Positions 45,091 to 56,042 of a stretch of 64,000 bases of DNA are shown here, in pieces. Origin of the DNA: Homarus americanus. Taxonomy: Eukaryota; Arthropoda; Malacostraca; Decapoda; Nephropidae. The notes under the pieces were generated by a model, which saw only the letters and a program-made list of their open reading frames with translations, was not told the DNA's origin and searched no databases. The stretch covers positions 935,496 through 999,495 of the forward strand of contig NW_024755055.1 of NCBI RefSeq assembly GCF_018991925.1, given 5' to 3'. A program made the translations under genes and the position numbers. Within the stretch, counting starts at the first letter, position 1, and each line of letters opens with the position of its first letter.

Positions 45091-45790
45091 CTGTACATCT
45101 GACTCAAAATCGGCGAATAAGTATTTCTATGTCAAAATCCGCAAAGGTTTCACTTAAATCGGCGAATTATGAGTACAAAAATTTCATGACTTGTGACTTC
45201 AAAATCTGTGGTTGTATAAGATTTAAAATCGGGGAAATCTAGGACGTAAAATCGGCGACTCTCTTTACGACTTAAAATCCGCGGGTCTTTGTTTATTATT
45301 AAAAATCGCGCAATGTGTCCGCTATTATCGCTAAATCGCGCAATGTGTCCGCTATTATCGCTAAATCGCGCAATGTGTTCGTTATGTTTATCGCCAAATC
45401 GCGCAACATAGACAATCTGATCGTCCATAAACAGCGGAAAATAGCCGCCAAATTTATCGCTAAATCGCAACATGTCGCTGGACCGCGGAAGATAGTCGCC
45501 AACTCTATCACTATAGATCGCGTCACCTCACCGCAATATCGCTGCTAGATCGCGCACTGTAGCCCCTAGATCGCGCACTGTAGCCCCTAGATCGCGTAAC
45601 ATAGCCGCTAGATCGTATAACGTAACATATATATACCGTGCAAAATAGCCGCTAAATCGCTCAACATAGCCGCTAAATCGCTCAACAGCATAGCCGCTAA
45701 ATCGCTCAATAGCATAGCCACTAAATCGCTCAACAGCATAGCCGCTAAATCGCTCAATATAGCCGCTAAATCACGACACGAGAATACAAT
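45091..45790. repeat. Families of AAATCGCG-containing tandem repeats
   Basis: Successive sub-arrays are: AAAATCGGCGA units (45100-45290); GCGCAATGTGTCCGCTATTA units of 30 bases (45306-45395); AGATCGCGCACTGTAGCCCC (45547-45600); and CTAAATCGCTCAACAGCATA units of 24 bases (45650-45770). Each shares AAATCGC with the next, so they look like successive expansions from one seed. Confidence 0.85.
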
Positions 45791-46194
45791 TTTTTCATAC
45801 CTATTCATGTTCGCTATATCGTGAAATATCTACCCCCATCTGACCACCCCATGACCCATGAACCCACGGCCTCCATACCAGACACCCATGGCTTCGTTTT
45901 GACCCCAGAACCAGTTTGATGTATACACGCCCACGCCCATTATAGCATCCCACAACACACACACGCCCACTAACACCCTCACAACCACACCCACGCCCAA
46001 TCTAGACCAGAAAATGACCCTCCGAGGCAACTAATCCGCTAATCAATGCACCAATCATCAGATCTGAGGGTTTGGTGACCACGTACCACTCGAATTATTT
46101 ACAGTGTGTGTGTTTACCAATCGTTCCAGATGTTGGTGTACAGGTCTCAGGGGATAAGAGCTTTTAATTTCCATTTATCTCTCTCTCTTAGGAA
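45791..46194. other. No gene seen
   Basis: Unique sequence with CACGCCCA words (45929-45996). Confidence 0.45.
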
Positions 46195-46640
46195 GATTTT
46201 AACCCTTTGAGGATGTGAGGATGGGATTTAACCCTTTGAGGACGGTGATTTAATTTTGAGGACGGTGATTTTTAACCCTTTGAGGAGGTGATTTAACTCT
46301 TTGAGGACGGTGATTTAATTTGAGGACGGTGATTTAACTCTTTGAGACGGTGATTTAACTCTTTGAGGACGGTGATTTAACTAACCCTTTGAGGATGGTG
46401 ATTTTTAACCCTTTGAGGATGGTGATTTTTAACCCTTTGAGGACGGTGATTTAACCCTTTGAGGACGATGATTAAACCCTTTGAGGAAGGTGATTTTAAC
46501 CCTTTGAGGACGATGATTTAACCCTTTGAAGACGGTGATTTAACTCTTTGAAGACGATGATTTAACCCTTTGAAGACGGTGATTTTAACCCTTTGAGGAC
46601 GATGATTTAAACCCTTTGAGGACGATGATTAAACCATCGT
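46195..46640 (+). repeat. 22-24-base repeat TTTAACCCTTTGAGGACGGTGA, cluster 3
   Basis: About nineteen units of AACCCTTTGAGGACGGTGAT with length and base variants. Close to clusters 1 and 2 at 34490 and 37935. Confidence 0.92.
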
Positions 46641-47194
46641 CCTCGAGGGATTAAAATTTCGCTGACATCCCCTAATCAGATCTAAGCGTCAGCTCTGAGT
46701 GTCAGCTGCCGTCAGACGTTGTAAACAGTCAAAATATTCTCAACCAAACAGTAAGCCTCTGCTGACGCTAGAACACTGGCGTACGTGCGCCAGGCGTAAT
46801 TGCGATAGACTTAGGTATACCAAGAGTGCTTACGGAAGACTATATGGTAACGTCAGGCGCTGGTGATCGCCCGTACTGGCGTTGTAAATATATTAAATTA
46901 TAATATAGATTTAAATCGTCGTGAAATTTAAAAAACAAAAATTTTATATAAAAACCAATTTACTTCAATAATTTTAAACAACAAATTATCTTAAAATACC
47001 AATTTATACAAAACCAATTTTAGTCTATTGTCTATTTAAAAATCCCTATAAGTTTATTAACCAATTTCAATATCTATCTATTAAAATAAAAATCTTAAGG
47101 ATATGTGAGCCATTTTTGACTCCATCTTGTCTTAGTAATTAGTGAAGAAACTAATGGAATAAATCGGTGTATTTTTTAGGGTGATTCTCTTCTA
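46641..47194. other. No gene seen
   Basis: A GC-richer half (46660-46880) and an AT-rich half with CCAATTTA words (46950-47070). No supported exon. Confidence 0.45.
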
Positions 47195-47450
47195 ACTTGT
47201 CTCTCTCTCTCTCTTCACCCTTCTCTCTCTTTTCTCTTCCTCCTTTCCCCCCTCCCCTTACTTTCAATCCCTCTTTCTCTCCCTCCACCGTCATTCCTCC
47301 CTTTCTATCTCTCCCTTCATTTTCCTCCCTTCCCCCTCCCTCCACCCCCCCTTTCTCTCTTTTCTCCATTTCCTCTTCTCCTCTTCTCTCACTCCTCCTT
47401 CCCTCCTTCTTTTCCCTCCTTCCTTCCCCTCCTTTCATCCCCTCCCTTAT
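47195..47450. repeat. Pyrimidine tract
   Basis: CTCTCTCT and CCCTCCTTCC words fill 250 bases with almost no purines. Confidence 0.9.
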
Positions 47451-47575
47451 AATGTCGATAGCAGCCCCGGCCGACTGTCTACCGCTAAAGCCGCCGCCAA
47501 CACCGCCCGCAGTCCTACACCCTCGCCCGCCGCCAACACCGCCCGCCGCTATCACCGCCCCTACACCTCTACGGA
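47451..47575. other. GC-rich, CCGCC-repeat block
   Basis: CCGCCGCCAACACCGCCCGC occurs twice in 60 bases. A preceding pyrimidine tract and AG (47461) mimic an acceptor, and one frame is proline-rich (PPPTPPA). The duplication explains this without a gene, and no donor was chosen. Confidence 0.4.
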
Positions 47576-47990
47576 CAAAATCTTATCGGATATCTATTCC
47601 CAATGGACAATACTGCATGGGGAAAGAATATATTGGACAAAATCAAGTTAGATATCGTATTGGACATAAACTCTAGTGAAAATTACCCATCGGTATTTCG
47701 TATTGGACTAAACTCCGCCACAAAGTTTCCTATCGGACAAAATTTCCACAAATATTATCGTATTGGACAAAATTATACCCTAATAATTCCCTATCGGACA
47801 AAATATCTCTAAATAATACCATATTGGACAAAACTCGGCCATAAAGTTCCCTGTCGGTCAAAATATCTCTAAATAATATCATACTGGGCCAAATTCTTCA
47901 CATTAACGGATCAGACAAAATTCTAACCACAAAATTACACATCGGACAATACTCCACTGGTCAAAACTAGCACCTCAATATTTCCCATTA
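47576..47990. repeat. Degenerate TATTGGACAAAAT repeat
   Basis: About twelve units spaced 25-60 bases apart, sharing (T/C)AT(C/T)GGACAAAAT and TCTAAATAATA. Confidence 0.8.
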
Positions 47991-48106
47991 AAAAAAAAAT
48001 TGGACGCTGGACAATATATCGATCTTTGTGACGTAGTTTAAGTGAGTCAGTGAAAGGTTGAGTCAGTCAGATTAAGTGAGTCAGTCAAAGTTTAAGTGAG
48101 TCAGTC

Positions 48107-48162
<56 letters not shown>

Positions 48163-48289
48163 TAACACACCCATAACCTGATTGGTCACACGTCACCAAT
48201 CAGACAGACAGACGCACAAACAAAGTAATAACACATAACAGAGTGATTAATCAGACCGGACCGCCACTCCGATATTCTGCGGTTAAAAA
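47991..48289. repeat. GTGAGTCAGT words and (AC)25
   Basis: TAAGTGAGTCAGTCA units at 48038-48110, then (AC)25 at 48112-48161, then unique spacer. Confidence 0.85.
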
Positions 48290-48940
48290 TGGGTTTGGCG
48301 GTCAGAGGAGTATTTGGCGGTCAATATTGTGTCTGGCGGTCAATATTGTGGAGTCTTAGGCGGTTAGATGAGTATTTGGCGGTCAATATTGTGGAGTCTT
48401 TGGCGGTCGAAGGATTATTTGGCGGTTAGAGGAGTATTTGGCGGTGAGAGGAGGCGGTCAGAGGAGTATTTGGCGGTCAATATTGTGTCTGGCGGTCAAT
48501 ATTGTGGAGTCTTAGGCGGTTAGATGAGTATTTGGCGGTCAATATTGTGGAGTCTTTGGCGGTCGAAGGATTATTTGGCGGTTAGAGGAGTATTTGGCGG
48601 TGAGAGGAGTATTTGGCGGTTAGAGGAGTATTTGGCGGTGAGAGGAGTATTTGGCGGTCAAAGGAGTATTTGGGGGTCAATATTGAGGGGTATTTGGCGG
48701 TTAGAGAAGCATTTGGCGGTCAGTGAAGTATCTGACGGTCAATGTTGTGTTTCGCGGTCAATATTGAGGAGCATTTAGCGGTCAGCAGTGAGGAATATTT
48801 AGCGGTCAATACTGAGAACGGCGGTCAATACCTAGGAATATTTGGAGGTCAAAATCGATGAGAGTTTAGTGGTTAATATCGAGGCAAATTTGGCGGTCAA
48901 TATTGAGGAGTTTTTGACGGTCAACACTTTAATTAATATT
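48290..48940. repeat. TTTGGCGGTCAATATTG repeats with higher-order duplication
   Basis: Basic units of about 20-25 bases (GGAGTATTTGGCGGTCA, ATTGTGGAGTCTTTGGCGG) fill the region. A block of about 155 bases at 48298-48452 is repeated almost exactly at 48453-48607. Confidence 0.92.
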
Positions 48941-49109
48941 GCGGTTAAATAAGTTAGGTTAAGTTATGTTGACGGTCAGTTCCAGATATATTCAGCGGTA
49001 ACAATTTGAAATACAAAAAATAATTATTATACAACTATTGATTCATTTTCGTTATACAATTTTGTTCGTGAATGAACTGCGATTCAGATAATGTAACTTA
49101 TTTGTTTAC
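48941..49109. other. No gene seen
   Basis: Unique AT-rich spacer. Confidence 0.5.
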
Positions 49110-49400
49110 GGTATACAGTATTTACAAAGTTATTGATTTACGATGCGCATTTGCGATTCAGTGTTTACCAATAATTTACAAATGCATTATACGGAGCGTT
49201 CTTGCGGTTCAGAAATGTAAATACAGTAAGTGTTTATGACTCACTTTTTCCGGTATATTTACAAAGTTATTGATATACGATGCGTGTTTGTGATTCAGTG
49301 TTTAAAATTAATTTACAAATACAATATACGGAAAGTTCTTGAGATTCAGTAAATGTAAATATTTATTATGATTTATAAATACGAGAAACAGAAACGTCTT
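49110..49400. repeat. Two to three copies of a ~140-base repeat
   Basis: TTTACAAAGTTATTGAT then TACGATGCG then GATTCAGTGTTTA occurs at 49120 and again at 49258, with further similarity to about 49370. Confidence 0.8.
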
Positions 49401-49615
49401 GCGATCCAGAAACTGTCCATATTAAACCTTTGCGATTTTTGTCTTAATAATTTATATATTATTTTAAGGTTTTAATCTCCGTGGTGTTCTCTTTATCTCT
49501 CTCTAAGTCTCTCTTGTTCTCTCCCTCTCTTCTCTTCCTCTCAGGGTCTCAATGTCTCCTGTAAAGTCTCTTCAGGTTTCTTTATGTATATTGGTCTCTG
49601 AAGGTAATTTTACGT
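49401..49615. other. No gene seen
   Basis: AT-rich then CT-rich spacer (TCTCTCTAAGTCTCTC). Confidence 0.5.
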
Positions 49616-50220
49616 CTCTCTTTCTCTCTTCATTCCTTCCATCATCTTCCACCTCCCTCCTCTCGTTATTCTATACTTCCCTCCATCTCTCCCTCCAGCT
49701 CCTACCTTCCCTCCCTCTCTCCCTCACTTGAACTCCGACACTTATATTTTCCGGGCCGGCACGCACGCCCTAGAGTATAAACACGATGTATAGGAGCCCA
49801 ACCCTCAGTTAATGTGCCGTGAAGAATCCTCCCTCCCTCCCTCTCTTCCCTCTCTCATACACTAAAACACTCACCTCCCTCCCTCTCACACACTCACTTA
49901 AGCACACAGGCCCTCCTTCCCTCCCTCCCTCTCACACACTCACTTAAGCACACAGGCCCTCCTTCTCTCCCTCCCTCTCTTCCCTCTCTCATACACTAAA
50001 ACACTCCGCTCCCTCCCTCTCACACACTCACTTAAGCACACAGGCCCTCCTTCCCTCTCCCTCCCTCCCCTCTCACCCACCCAAGGAAAGTGAGGGAAAG
50101 GAAAGAAGGAAGGAAGGAAGGAAGGAAGGAAGGAAGGAAGGAAGGAAGGAAGGAAGGAAGGAAGGAGAGCTTGTGTGCTTAAGTGAGTGTATGAAGAGAG
50201 AGAGAGAGAGAGAGAGAGAG
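49616..50220. repeat. CT-rich repeats and (GGAA)n
   Basis: TCACACACTCACTTAAGCAC followed by ACAGGCCCTCC is repeated three times (49880-50050). A (GGAA)15 tract lies at 50108-50166 and (GA)11 at 50198-50220. TGTGCTTAAGTGAGTGT at 50173-50190 is an inverted copy of the repeat. Confidence 0.88.
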
Positions 50221-50357
50221 GACCCCCTATAGAAGCAGCAATATAACAATAATCGCTTATAAAAAATACCCCTATATACAGGTGGTCGTTATAGCGAGTC
50301 TCATTAACCGCAGGTGGCCGCTTGTTGCAAAAGGTTACAGGATAGTATTAGTACAAT

Positions 50358-50443
50358 GGTGTGCGGTGGTGGAGTGGTAATTGTACTGGATTGCTAAGAC
50401 ACACGAGGTCCTTGGTTCGAATCCCGTCTTATAATCTAATAGT

Positions 50444-50489
<46 letters not shown>
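50358..50489 (+). mobile_element. tRNA-derived SINE-like element with (TTA)n tail
   Basis: TGGTGGAGTGG at 50367-50377 fits the RNA polymerase III A box (TRGYNNARNGG) exactly. GGTTCGAATCC at 50414-50424 is a perfect B box, 36 bases further on. The region around TTGCTAA resembles a serine tRNA (GCU) anticodon loop, but the anticodon and T stems do not pair, so it is not a working tRNA. About 20 bases later comes (TTA)14 at 50446-50489, as in SINEs with a microsatellite tail. A lone tRNA pseudogene is the alternative. Confidence 0.68.
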
Positions 50490-50491
<2 letters not shown>

Positions 50492-50725
50492 GGGTGATTA
50501 CAATACCCTCCTGCTAAAAAAATTATTGTTACAATAATAATAACACGTGAAAATAAACAAAAATAAACTTACCATCCATGTAACAAAAGTACTACGGTAG
50601 AATTATCCCTCACCCCCTCCCCTCCCAAGTACTGCTACACCTACACCTCTCTGGTCCGCAACACAGTATTTCAGAGCTCAGGTGCTGCCCCCACAAAGAA
50701 ATTTAATTTTCCCCAGTGCTCGCAG
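50490..50725. other. No gene seen
   Basis: Unique spacer. No coding support. Confidence 0.5.
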
Positions 50726-51620
50726 AAATTTCTCATCCAACACATTTCCCTCTATTTTCTTTCTTATTTTGTAGAGAATTTTGCGTTGGAGGGGAATATT
50801 TTTGTTTTTAATTTACTTTTTGTATTTTCTTTGTGTATTTTGTAGTATTTGTGTTAGGGGGATTATTTTATTGGCTGTATTTTGTATTTTCTTGTATTTT
50901 TACTTCTTAATTTTGTAGTTTTGCGTATTGGTGTATTATTTTATTAACTTTATTTTGCATTTTCATGTATTTTTACTTCTTAATTTTGTAGTTTTACGTA
51001 TGAGGTATTTTGTGGTTACTGTATTTTGAGTTTTATTTCGTATTTGTTGCATTTTATTTCTGTATTTTGGAATTTTACATATGAGGATTTTGTAGTTACT
51101 GTATCTTCCTTCTTATTTCGTAATTTTCTTATCGTCCTTATTTCGTATTCTCCTGTAGTTCCTCTCCTTATTTCGCGCAAAGTTCATCGCCCTCAGTATT
51201 TCTCATCCACTACATTTCGCTATATTTACCGCCCACTTTGGTACAGTTCGCCGCAATGGTAAATACTTATCGTCCAACAAACCTCTAATTCAATATGGCG
51301 TATATAACAATTATTATCACCACAGTTTTGTATATGTTATCATTATTTTATCCAGTTTATCGTAAAGTTTGCTGAATATTTTGTTTCAATGTAAGAATTT
51401 TATGTTATCATTATTTTATCCAGTTTATCGTAAAGTTTGCTGAATATTTTGTTTCAATGTAAGAATTTTATTTTTCGGACCTGCGTAATATTTTTCTCAT
51501 CTGCCACAGTACGTATATTTTGATGTCTTTTTAAATACTTTCTCATCCGACACAGTCTGTCTATTTTGATGATCACTTCTCAACACATCTCGGTAAAATT
51601 TCTCATCCGCCACAGTATCT
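50726..51620. repeat. Degenerate TTTTGTAGTTTTGCGTAT and TTTCTCATCC repeats
   Basis: TTTTTACTTCTTAATTTTGT occurs at about 50900 and 50967; GTATTTTG words fill 50770-51140. TTTCTCATCCG(A/C)CACAGT recurs at about 50730, 51203, 51494, 51540 and 51600. A 69-base segment at 51335-51403 is repeated exactly at 51404-51472. Confidence 0.85.
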
Positions 51621-51845
51621 CAACATCGGTGATACATTTCTAACACAAGAGAACTCACACACACACACACACACCATCAGTCATATTCTCTTTATCTCAA
51701 CATTGATGAGAGAGAGAAAATACTGCCAGGCCTGAAAGATCAAAGAGAGAGTTACCCCTTTGAGAAAAAATGAAAAAGTAATAATTCTATTTCCCGTTTT
51801 CAATGAATGAGCAAAAATAATAAAAGTAATACTAATAACAACACC

Positions 51846-51847
<2 letters not shown>
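51621..51847. other. No gene seen
   Basis: Spacer containing (CA)10 at about 51656-51674. Confidence 0.6.
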
Positions 51848-51898
<51 letters not shown>

Positions 51899-51920
51899 TA
51901 ATAATGATAATAATAATGAG
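51848..51920. repeat. (AAT)n microsatellite
   Basis: About 20 AAT units with AAC and ATG interruptions to the right. Confidence 0.95.
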
Positions 51921-52644
51921 AAAAATAAAAGCCAAAATATTATACTGGTCCCCCCCCCATAGCCACATCGTAACGGGTATTATTAAAACGGTGTATCATT
52001 ATAATACTCCATGTCATTAATTCCTTGTAATGTATTAATACCAATGAGCAAATAATTTAACAACAAAGAAAATTGTCATTGTAAGTAAAAGGATTTAGGG
52101 GTAAACTAATGTATCCTGGCAGAGAGGATTATATTTTTTTTTTACTCTTATATTAAATCTAAATTGAAATAGCGACTTGAGTTTAAGACAAAAATACAAT
52201 TATATATTATAGAACCTATTATAATTGTTATAGGTAATTTATAATATGAAATGATACAAATATTACATAAATTATTCCTTGTGGTAAAAATATCTTGATT
52301 AAAATTTGTCCCCAATTATTCTAAAATCAGTTCAGGTAATTTCTGTTAGTTTAATAATTAATTTTTGAAATGCAAATATGTCAACAAAGAATTACATTAA
52401 TTAGTTGTTATAAAAAAATACACCTTTGTAAACAGTTGCGTCTCCATAAACAAAAATACAGAGAAATGAATCACAAAAAGGTTAACAAAAAACAAACTAA
52501 TTTTACCACACACTATGACCTGTGACTTTTGTTCAATTAATAAAAAAATGGGAAATTTATTAGTTTTATTTTTATTGTTGTGTTTGTTGTCATCAGAATA
52601 CTTGGACAAAAAATTTCATCTGTACGGATTTACATACGAGGGAA
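51921..52644. other. AT-rich unique sequence, no gene seen
   Basis: No coding signal. Frames here are lysine/asparagine/phenylalanine-rich from base composition. Confidence 0.5.
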
Positions 52645-52885
52645 CTGTGCTACCCTAAACTAACCTGACCTAATCTAGTCTAACTTAACCTGACCTGACT
52701 TGACCTGACCAAATCTAGCCTGACTTGACCTAACCTACCCTAACCTGACCTGACCTACCCTACCCTAACCTAACTTAACTTAGTCTAATCTATCCTAGCC
52801 TAACCTGGCCTAATCTAGCCTAGCTTCCAACCTGGCCTAATCTAGCCTGACCTGACCTGACCTAACCTAACTTAACCTAACCCAC
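52645..52885. repeat. CCTAA/CCTGA degenerate array
   Basis: CCTAACCTGACCTGACC, CTAGCCTGACTTGACC and CTAATCTAGCC words. C-strand orientation, more decayed than the arrays at 11279 or 15060. Confidence 0.88.
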
Positions 52886-53150
52886 AACTCTAATGATGTT
52901 TGTCAGTCAGTCGTGTCTTTATGTTAGAGTACTGGATAACATATTGTCTTGACGTCAGCACACAACACACTAAATCTATCGTGTAGTGAGGTCACAACAC
53001 ACTATACACCCCTCGTGTCTTGAGCTCTAATCACTAGGAAGCTTAATTAAGTATTATGTCAACAACTGTCTGGTGTTTGTTTACATGGTCGTGTCTGGCG
53101 TCCGTCTAGGTGACAGCTTGTAAGGAAACGCCTGTCAATATACCGTATCA
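52886..53150. other. No gene seen
   Basis: Unique sequence; CACAACACACTA occurs twice (52960, 52993). Confidence 0.5.
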
Positions 53151-53435
53151 CTGTCAGTCACGGCTCTAGCTACCATACAACGACCAATAACGGCTCTAGC
53201 TACCATACAACGACCAATCACGGCTCTAGCTACCATACAACGACCAATCACGGCTCTAGCTACCATACAACGACCAATCACTGCTTTTGCTACTATTCAC
53301 CGACCAATCACGGCTCTAGCTACTATATAGACCGACCAATCACGGTTCTATCTGCTATAGACCGACCAATCACAGCTGTAACTGCCATACAACGACCAAT
53401 CACACGTCTAACTACCCTGTAACAACCAATCGCCT
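53151..53435. repeat. 30-base minisatellite, about nine copies
   Basis: CGACCAATCACGGCTCTAGC followed by TACCATACAA. Copies one to four are nearly identical and decay to the right. Each unit contains CCAAT. Confidence 0.95.
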
Positions 53436-53960
53436 GACACAGATGGTCGTTATTATGTCAACTGAGGTCACGTAATAATGTAGAGGGTGTGAGAGAGGGG
53501 GGATGAGAGGGGAGATGAGAGGGATGATGGGAGGGGTGAAGGATGGTGTGTTGGAGAGGGAGGGAGGGAGAGAGAAGGTGTGTTGGAGAGGGAGGGAGTG
53601 GGGAGGTGTGTTGGAGAGGGAAGGGAGGAAAGGAGGGAGTGAGGGAGAAGAAATCATAATGGAATGGTAAAATAAAATGTGAGAGAAGTGAGAGATAGAT
53701 GGGAAAGAGATGAGGGAGAGGTGAGAGATGGAAGGGGAGAGACAAGAGACAGAGATGAGAAGGAGAACACGTGATAAAAGGCAGACGAGAGGAGAAGGGA
53801 AGAGAAAGGGAAGTGGGAGAGGAGAGAAGAAGGGAGAGAGGGAGAGGGGAGGTGGAATAGGAGACGAAAGAGGGAAATGGGAGAGGGGAGGAAGGGAGGA
53901 AAGGAGGGAGAGGAGAGAGGGAGGGAGAGAGGGAGGGAGAGGGGAGAGAGGGGAGGGAGA
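53436..53960. repeat. Purine-rich G/A tract with 30-base repeats
   Basis: GGTGTGTTGGAGAGGGAGG is repeated three times at 53547-53620. The remainder is GAGAGGGAG low complexity. Confidence 0.85.
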
Positions 53961-54497
53961 AGCCAGAGATATTTAGTAACTGTCTTGCCGCTAATTAGCA
54001 CATAGCAGGGGGTATGATGGGTGGCCGTGGGTGGCTGATGGGCGGCAGCTACTGTTGTGGCGTGGATGGCACTGTGTAGTTAATGGGCGGCAAGCTACTG
54101 TTGTGGGTGGGTGGCAGTGGGGTGGCTCATGAACGGCAGTTACTGTTATGGGCGGTGATGGCCCGGCAGCTATATGTGGGTGGGATCTACTGTTATGGGC
54201 GGCAGCTAATATTCCAGAAACGACCACCCACCCACCTGTTTTTCCACCACCCTCCAAAACATCTCCCGTTTCCCTCCACCCGTTAACAGTAAAACAAAAA
54301 ACCTCTCTGTTGTCGACCCGTTGTCAATATCTACCCGGATGAGTAACTCTCAACACAACCAATATAAGAGGCGGTGACGCAGAGTGATCGATCGATGCGC
54401 CATCTAGCCTCCTGCGGGGGAACTTGGCCCTTTGTTTACATGTATAGGCGCGCTGTCATCTCCTCCTCTCCCTGGCTATCGCATCCACGTAGACAGA
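53961..54497. repeat. Degenerate GGGCGGCAGCTACTGTTGTG repeat, then unique sequence
   Basis: About five units between 54010 and 54215, after which the sequence is unique and has no supported gene. Confidence 0.65.
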
Positions 54498-54560
54498 TGG
54501 ATGGATGGACGGATAGAGGCCGATGGATGGATGGATAGAGGCGGATGGATGGATAGAGAG
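54498..54560. repeat. GGATGGAT repeat
   Basis: ATGGATGGACGGATAGAGGC is repeated three times with slight change. Confidence 0.9.
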
Positions 54561-54685
54561 AGAGAGGAAGTAGTAATGGCAACTACAGACGTCATCATGA
54601 TGCTATCCTCAATTCATTTCCGACAGCTGGTCCTTTAAACCCACGTCAACCCACGCCCACACGCCTCCTCCTACTCCCCCGCGCC
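54561..54685. other. Spacer
   Basis: Unique sequence without coding support. Confidence 0.5.
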
Positions 54686-55105
54686 TTCCCCAGCATACCT
54701 CCGCCTTCCCTAGCATACCTACGCCTCCCACGCCTTCCCCATGCCTACCCCAGCATACCTCCGCCTTCCCTAGCATACCTACGCCTCCCACGCCTTCCCC
54801 ATGCCTACCCCAGCATACCTCCGCCTTCCCTAGCATACCTACGCCTCCCACTCCTTCCTCATGCCCTTCCTAGCATACTTATGTTTCCCACGCCTTCCCC
54901 ATGCCTACTCCAGCATACCTTCGCCTTCCCTAGCATACCTACGCCTCCCACGCCTTCCCCAGCATACCTCCGCCTTCCCTAGCATACCTACGCCTCCCAC
55001 GCCTTCCTCATGCCTACCCCAGCATACCTCCGCCTACCCTAGCAAACCTCTTGCTTCCCCACGCCCTCCCCACCATACCTACGCCTCCCCACACACGCCC
55101 ACACT
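54686..55105. repeat. 60-base minisatellite, about six copies
   Basis: The unit contains CCTACGCCTCCCACGCCTTC, CCCATGCCTACCCCAGCATA and CCTCCGCCTTCCCTAGCATA. One copy (54961-55005) lacks the middle third. Divergence grows to the right. Confidence 0.94.
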
Positions 55106-55169
55106 GACTAGCATACATTTAACACGACTTCACACGCCCACACGCCCAACTGACATAAGCGCATCCGGC

Positions 55170-55218
<49 letters not shown>

Positions 55219-55231
55219 TGGATAAAGATAC

Positions 55232-55283
<52 letters not shown>
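55170..55283. repeat. Inverted (TAA)n ... (TTA)n pair
   Basis: (TAA)15 at 55171-55217 faces (ATT)17 at 55231-55283 across 13 bases, a near-perfect hairpin of about 45 paired bases. Confidence 0.95.
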
Positions 55284-55285
<2 letters not shown>

Positions 55286-55660
55286 AGACAATGACAACGA
55301 GGCTAAAGGGAAGAGCAGGACAGAGTGAATAAAAGAGAAGGGAGAGGGGAAAGAGAGGGAGAAGTGAGGGAGAGAGGAATGAAGAGGGGGAGAGAGGGAG
55401 AAAGAGAGGGGAAAGAAGAGAAATGAATGAGAGGGGGGTTTGAAAGGGAGAGGGGAAGGAAGGGAGACGAGAGAGAGGAAGTAAAAAGAGGAAGGAACAG
55501 AAAATAAAGAGGAGTAGAGAAAGAGGGGAAAGGAAGAGGACAAAGAGAGAAAGAGGGGAAACAGACAAGAACTAAACAAAGAGAGAGAGAGAGAAAGAGA
55601 GAGAGAGGCTCCCCCTCCTTTCACTTTCCCCTCTCTCTCTCTCTCTCTCTCCCCTCAGGT
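55284..55660. repeat. Purine-rich tract ending in facing (GA)n and (CT)n
   Basis: GAGAGGGAAAGAAG low complexity to 55610, with (GA)n at 55578-55608 and (CT)n at 55631-55651. Confidence 0.88.
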
Positions 55661-55871
55661 TAGACTCAGGTTACCATGGTGACAGATGGTGGGGTGGGTG
55701 GTTACTGGAGGGGAGGGAATAAGGTTGTTACCGCTATCCGCTAATGGTCGTTAAGGCTATGGGCTCTAATTACCGCCTCAACTACCCAATTGACACCGGC
55801 TTGTTTGGACACCCGTTTTAAGTAAGTGTTTATGGTCGATTTTAGGTGAGGTGGTCGTAGTATTAAGGAGG
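55661..55871. other. No gene seen
   Basis: Unique spacer. Confidence 0.5.
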
Positions 55872-55889
55872 GGTGGTGAGAGAAAGAGA

Positions 55890-55969
<80 letters not shown>

Positions 55970-55992
55970 TGGATAGATGGATATAGATTGAT

Positions 55993-56023
<31 letters not shown>

Positions 56024-56042
56024 CAACACAACACAACACCAA
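55872..56042. repeat. (GA)44, GATG, (GACA)n and CAACA repeats
   Basis: (GA)n at 55877-55965 is followed by GATGGATG, (GACA)7 at 55994-56021 and CAACA units to 56040. Confidence 0.95.

Noticed and set aside
47451..47575. Proline-rich exon after a pyrimidine tract
   Set aside because: The block is a tandem duplication of CCGCCGCCAACACCGCC, all frames are compositionally biased, and no donor is convincing.
50358..50432. Functional tRNA-Ser gene
   Set aside because: The promoter boxes are intact, but the anticodon and T stems do not pair and no acceptor stem closes, so it is better read as a SINE head or pseudogene.
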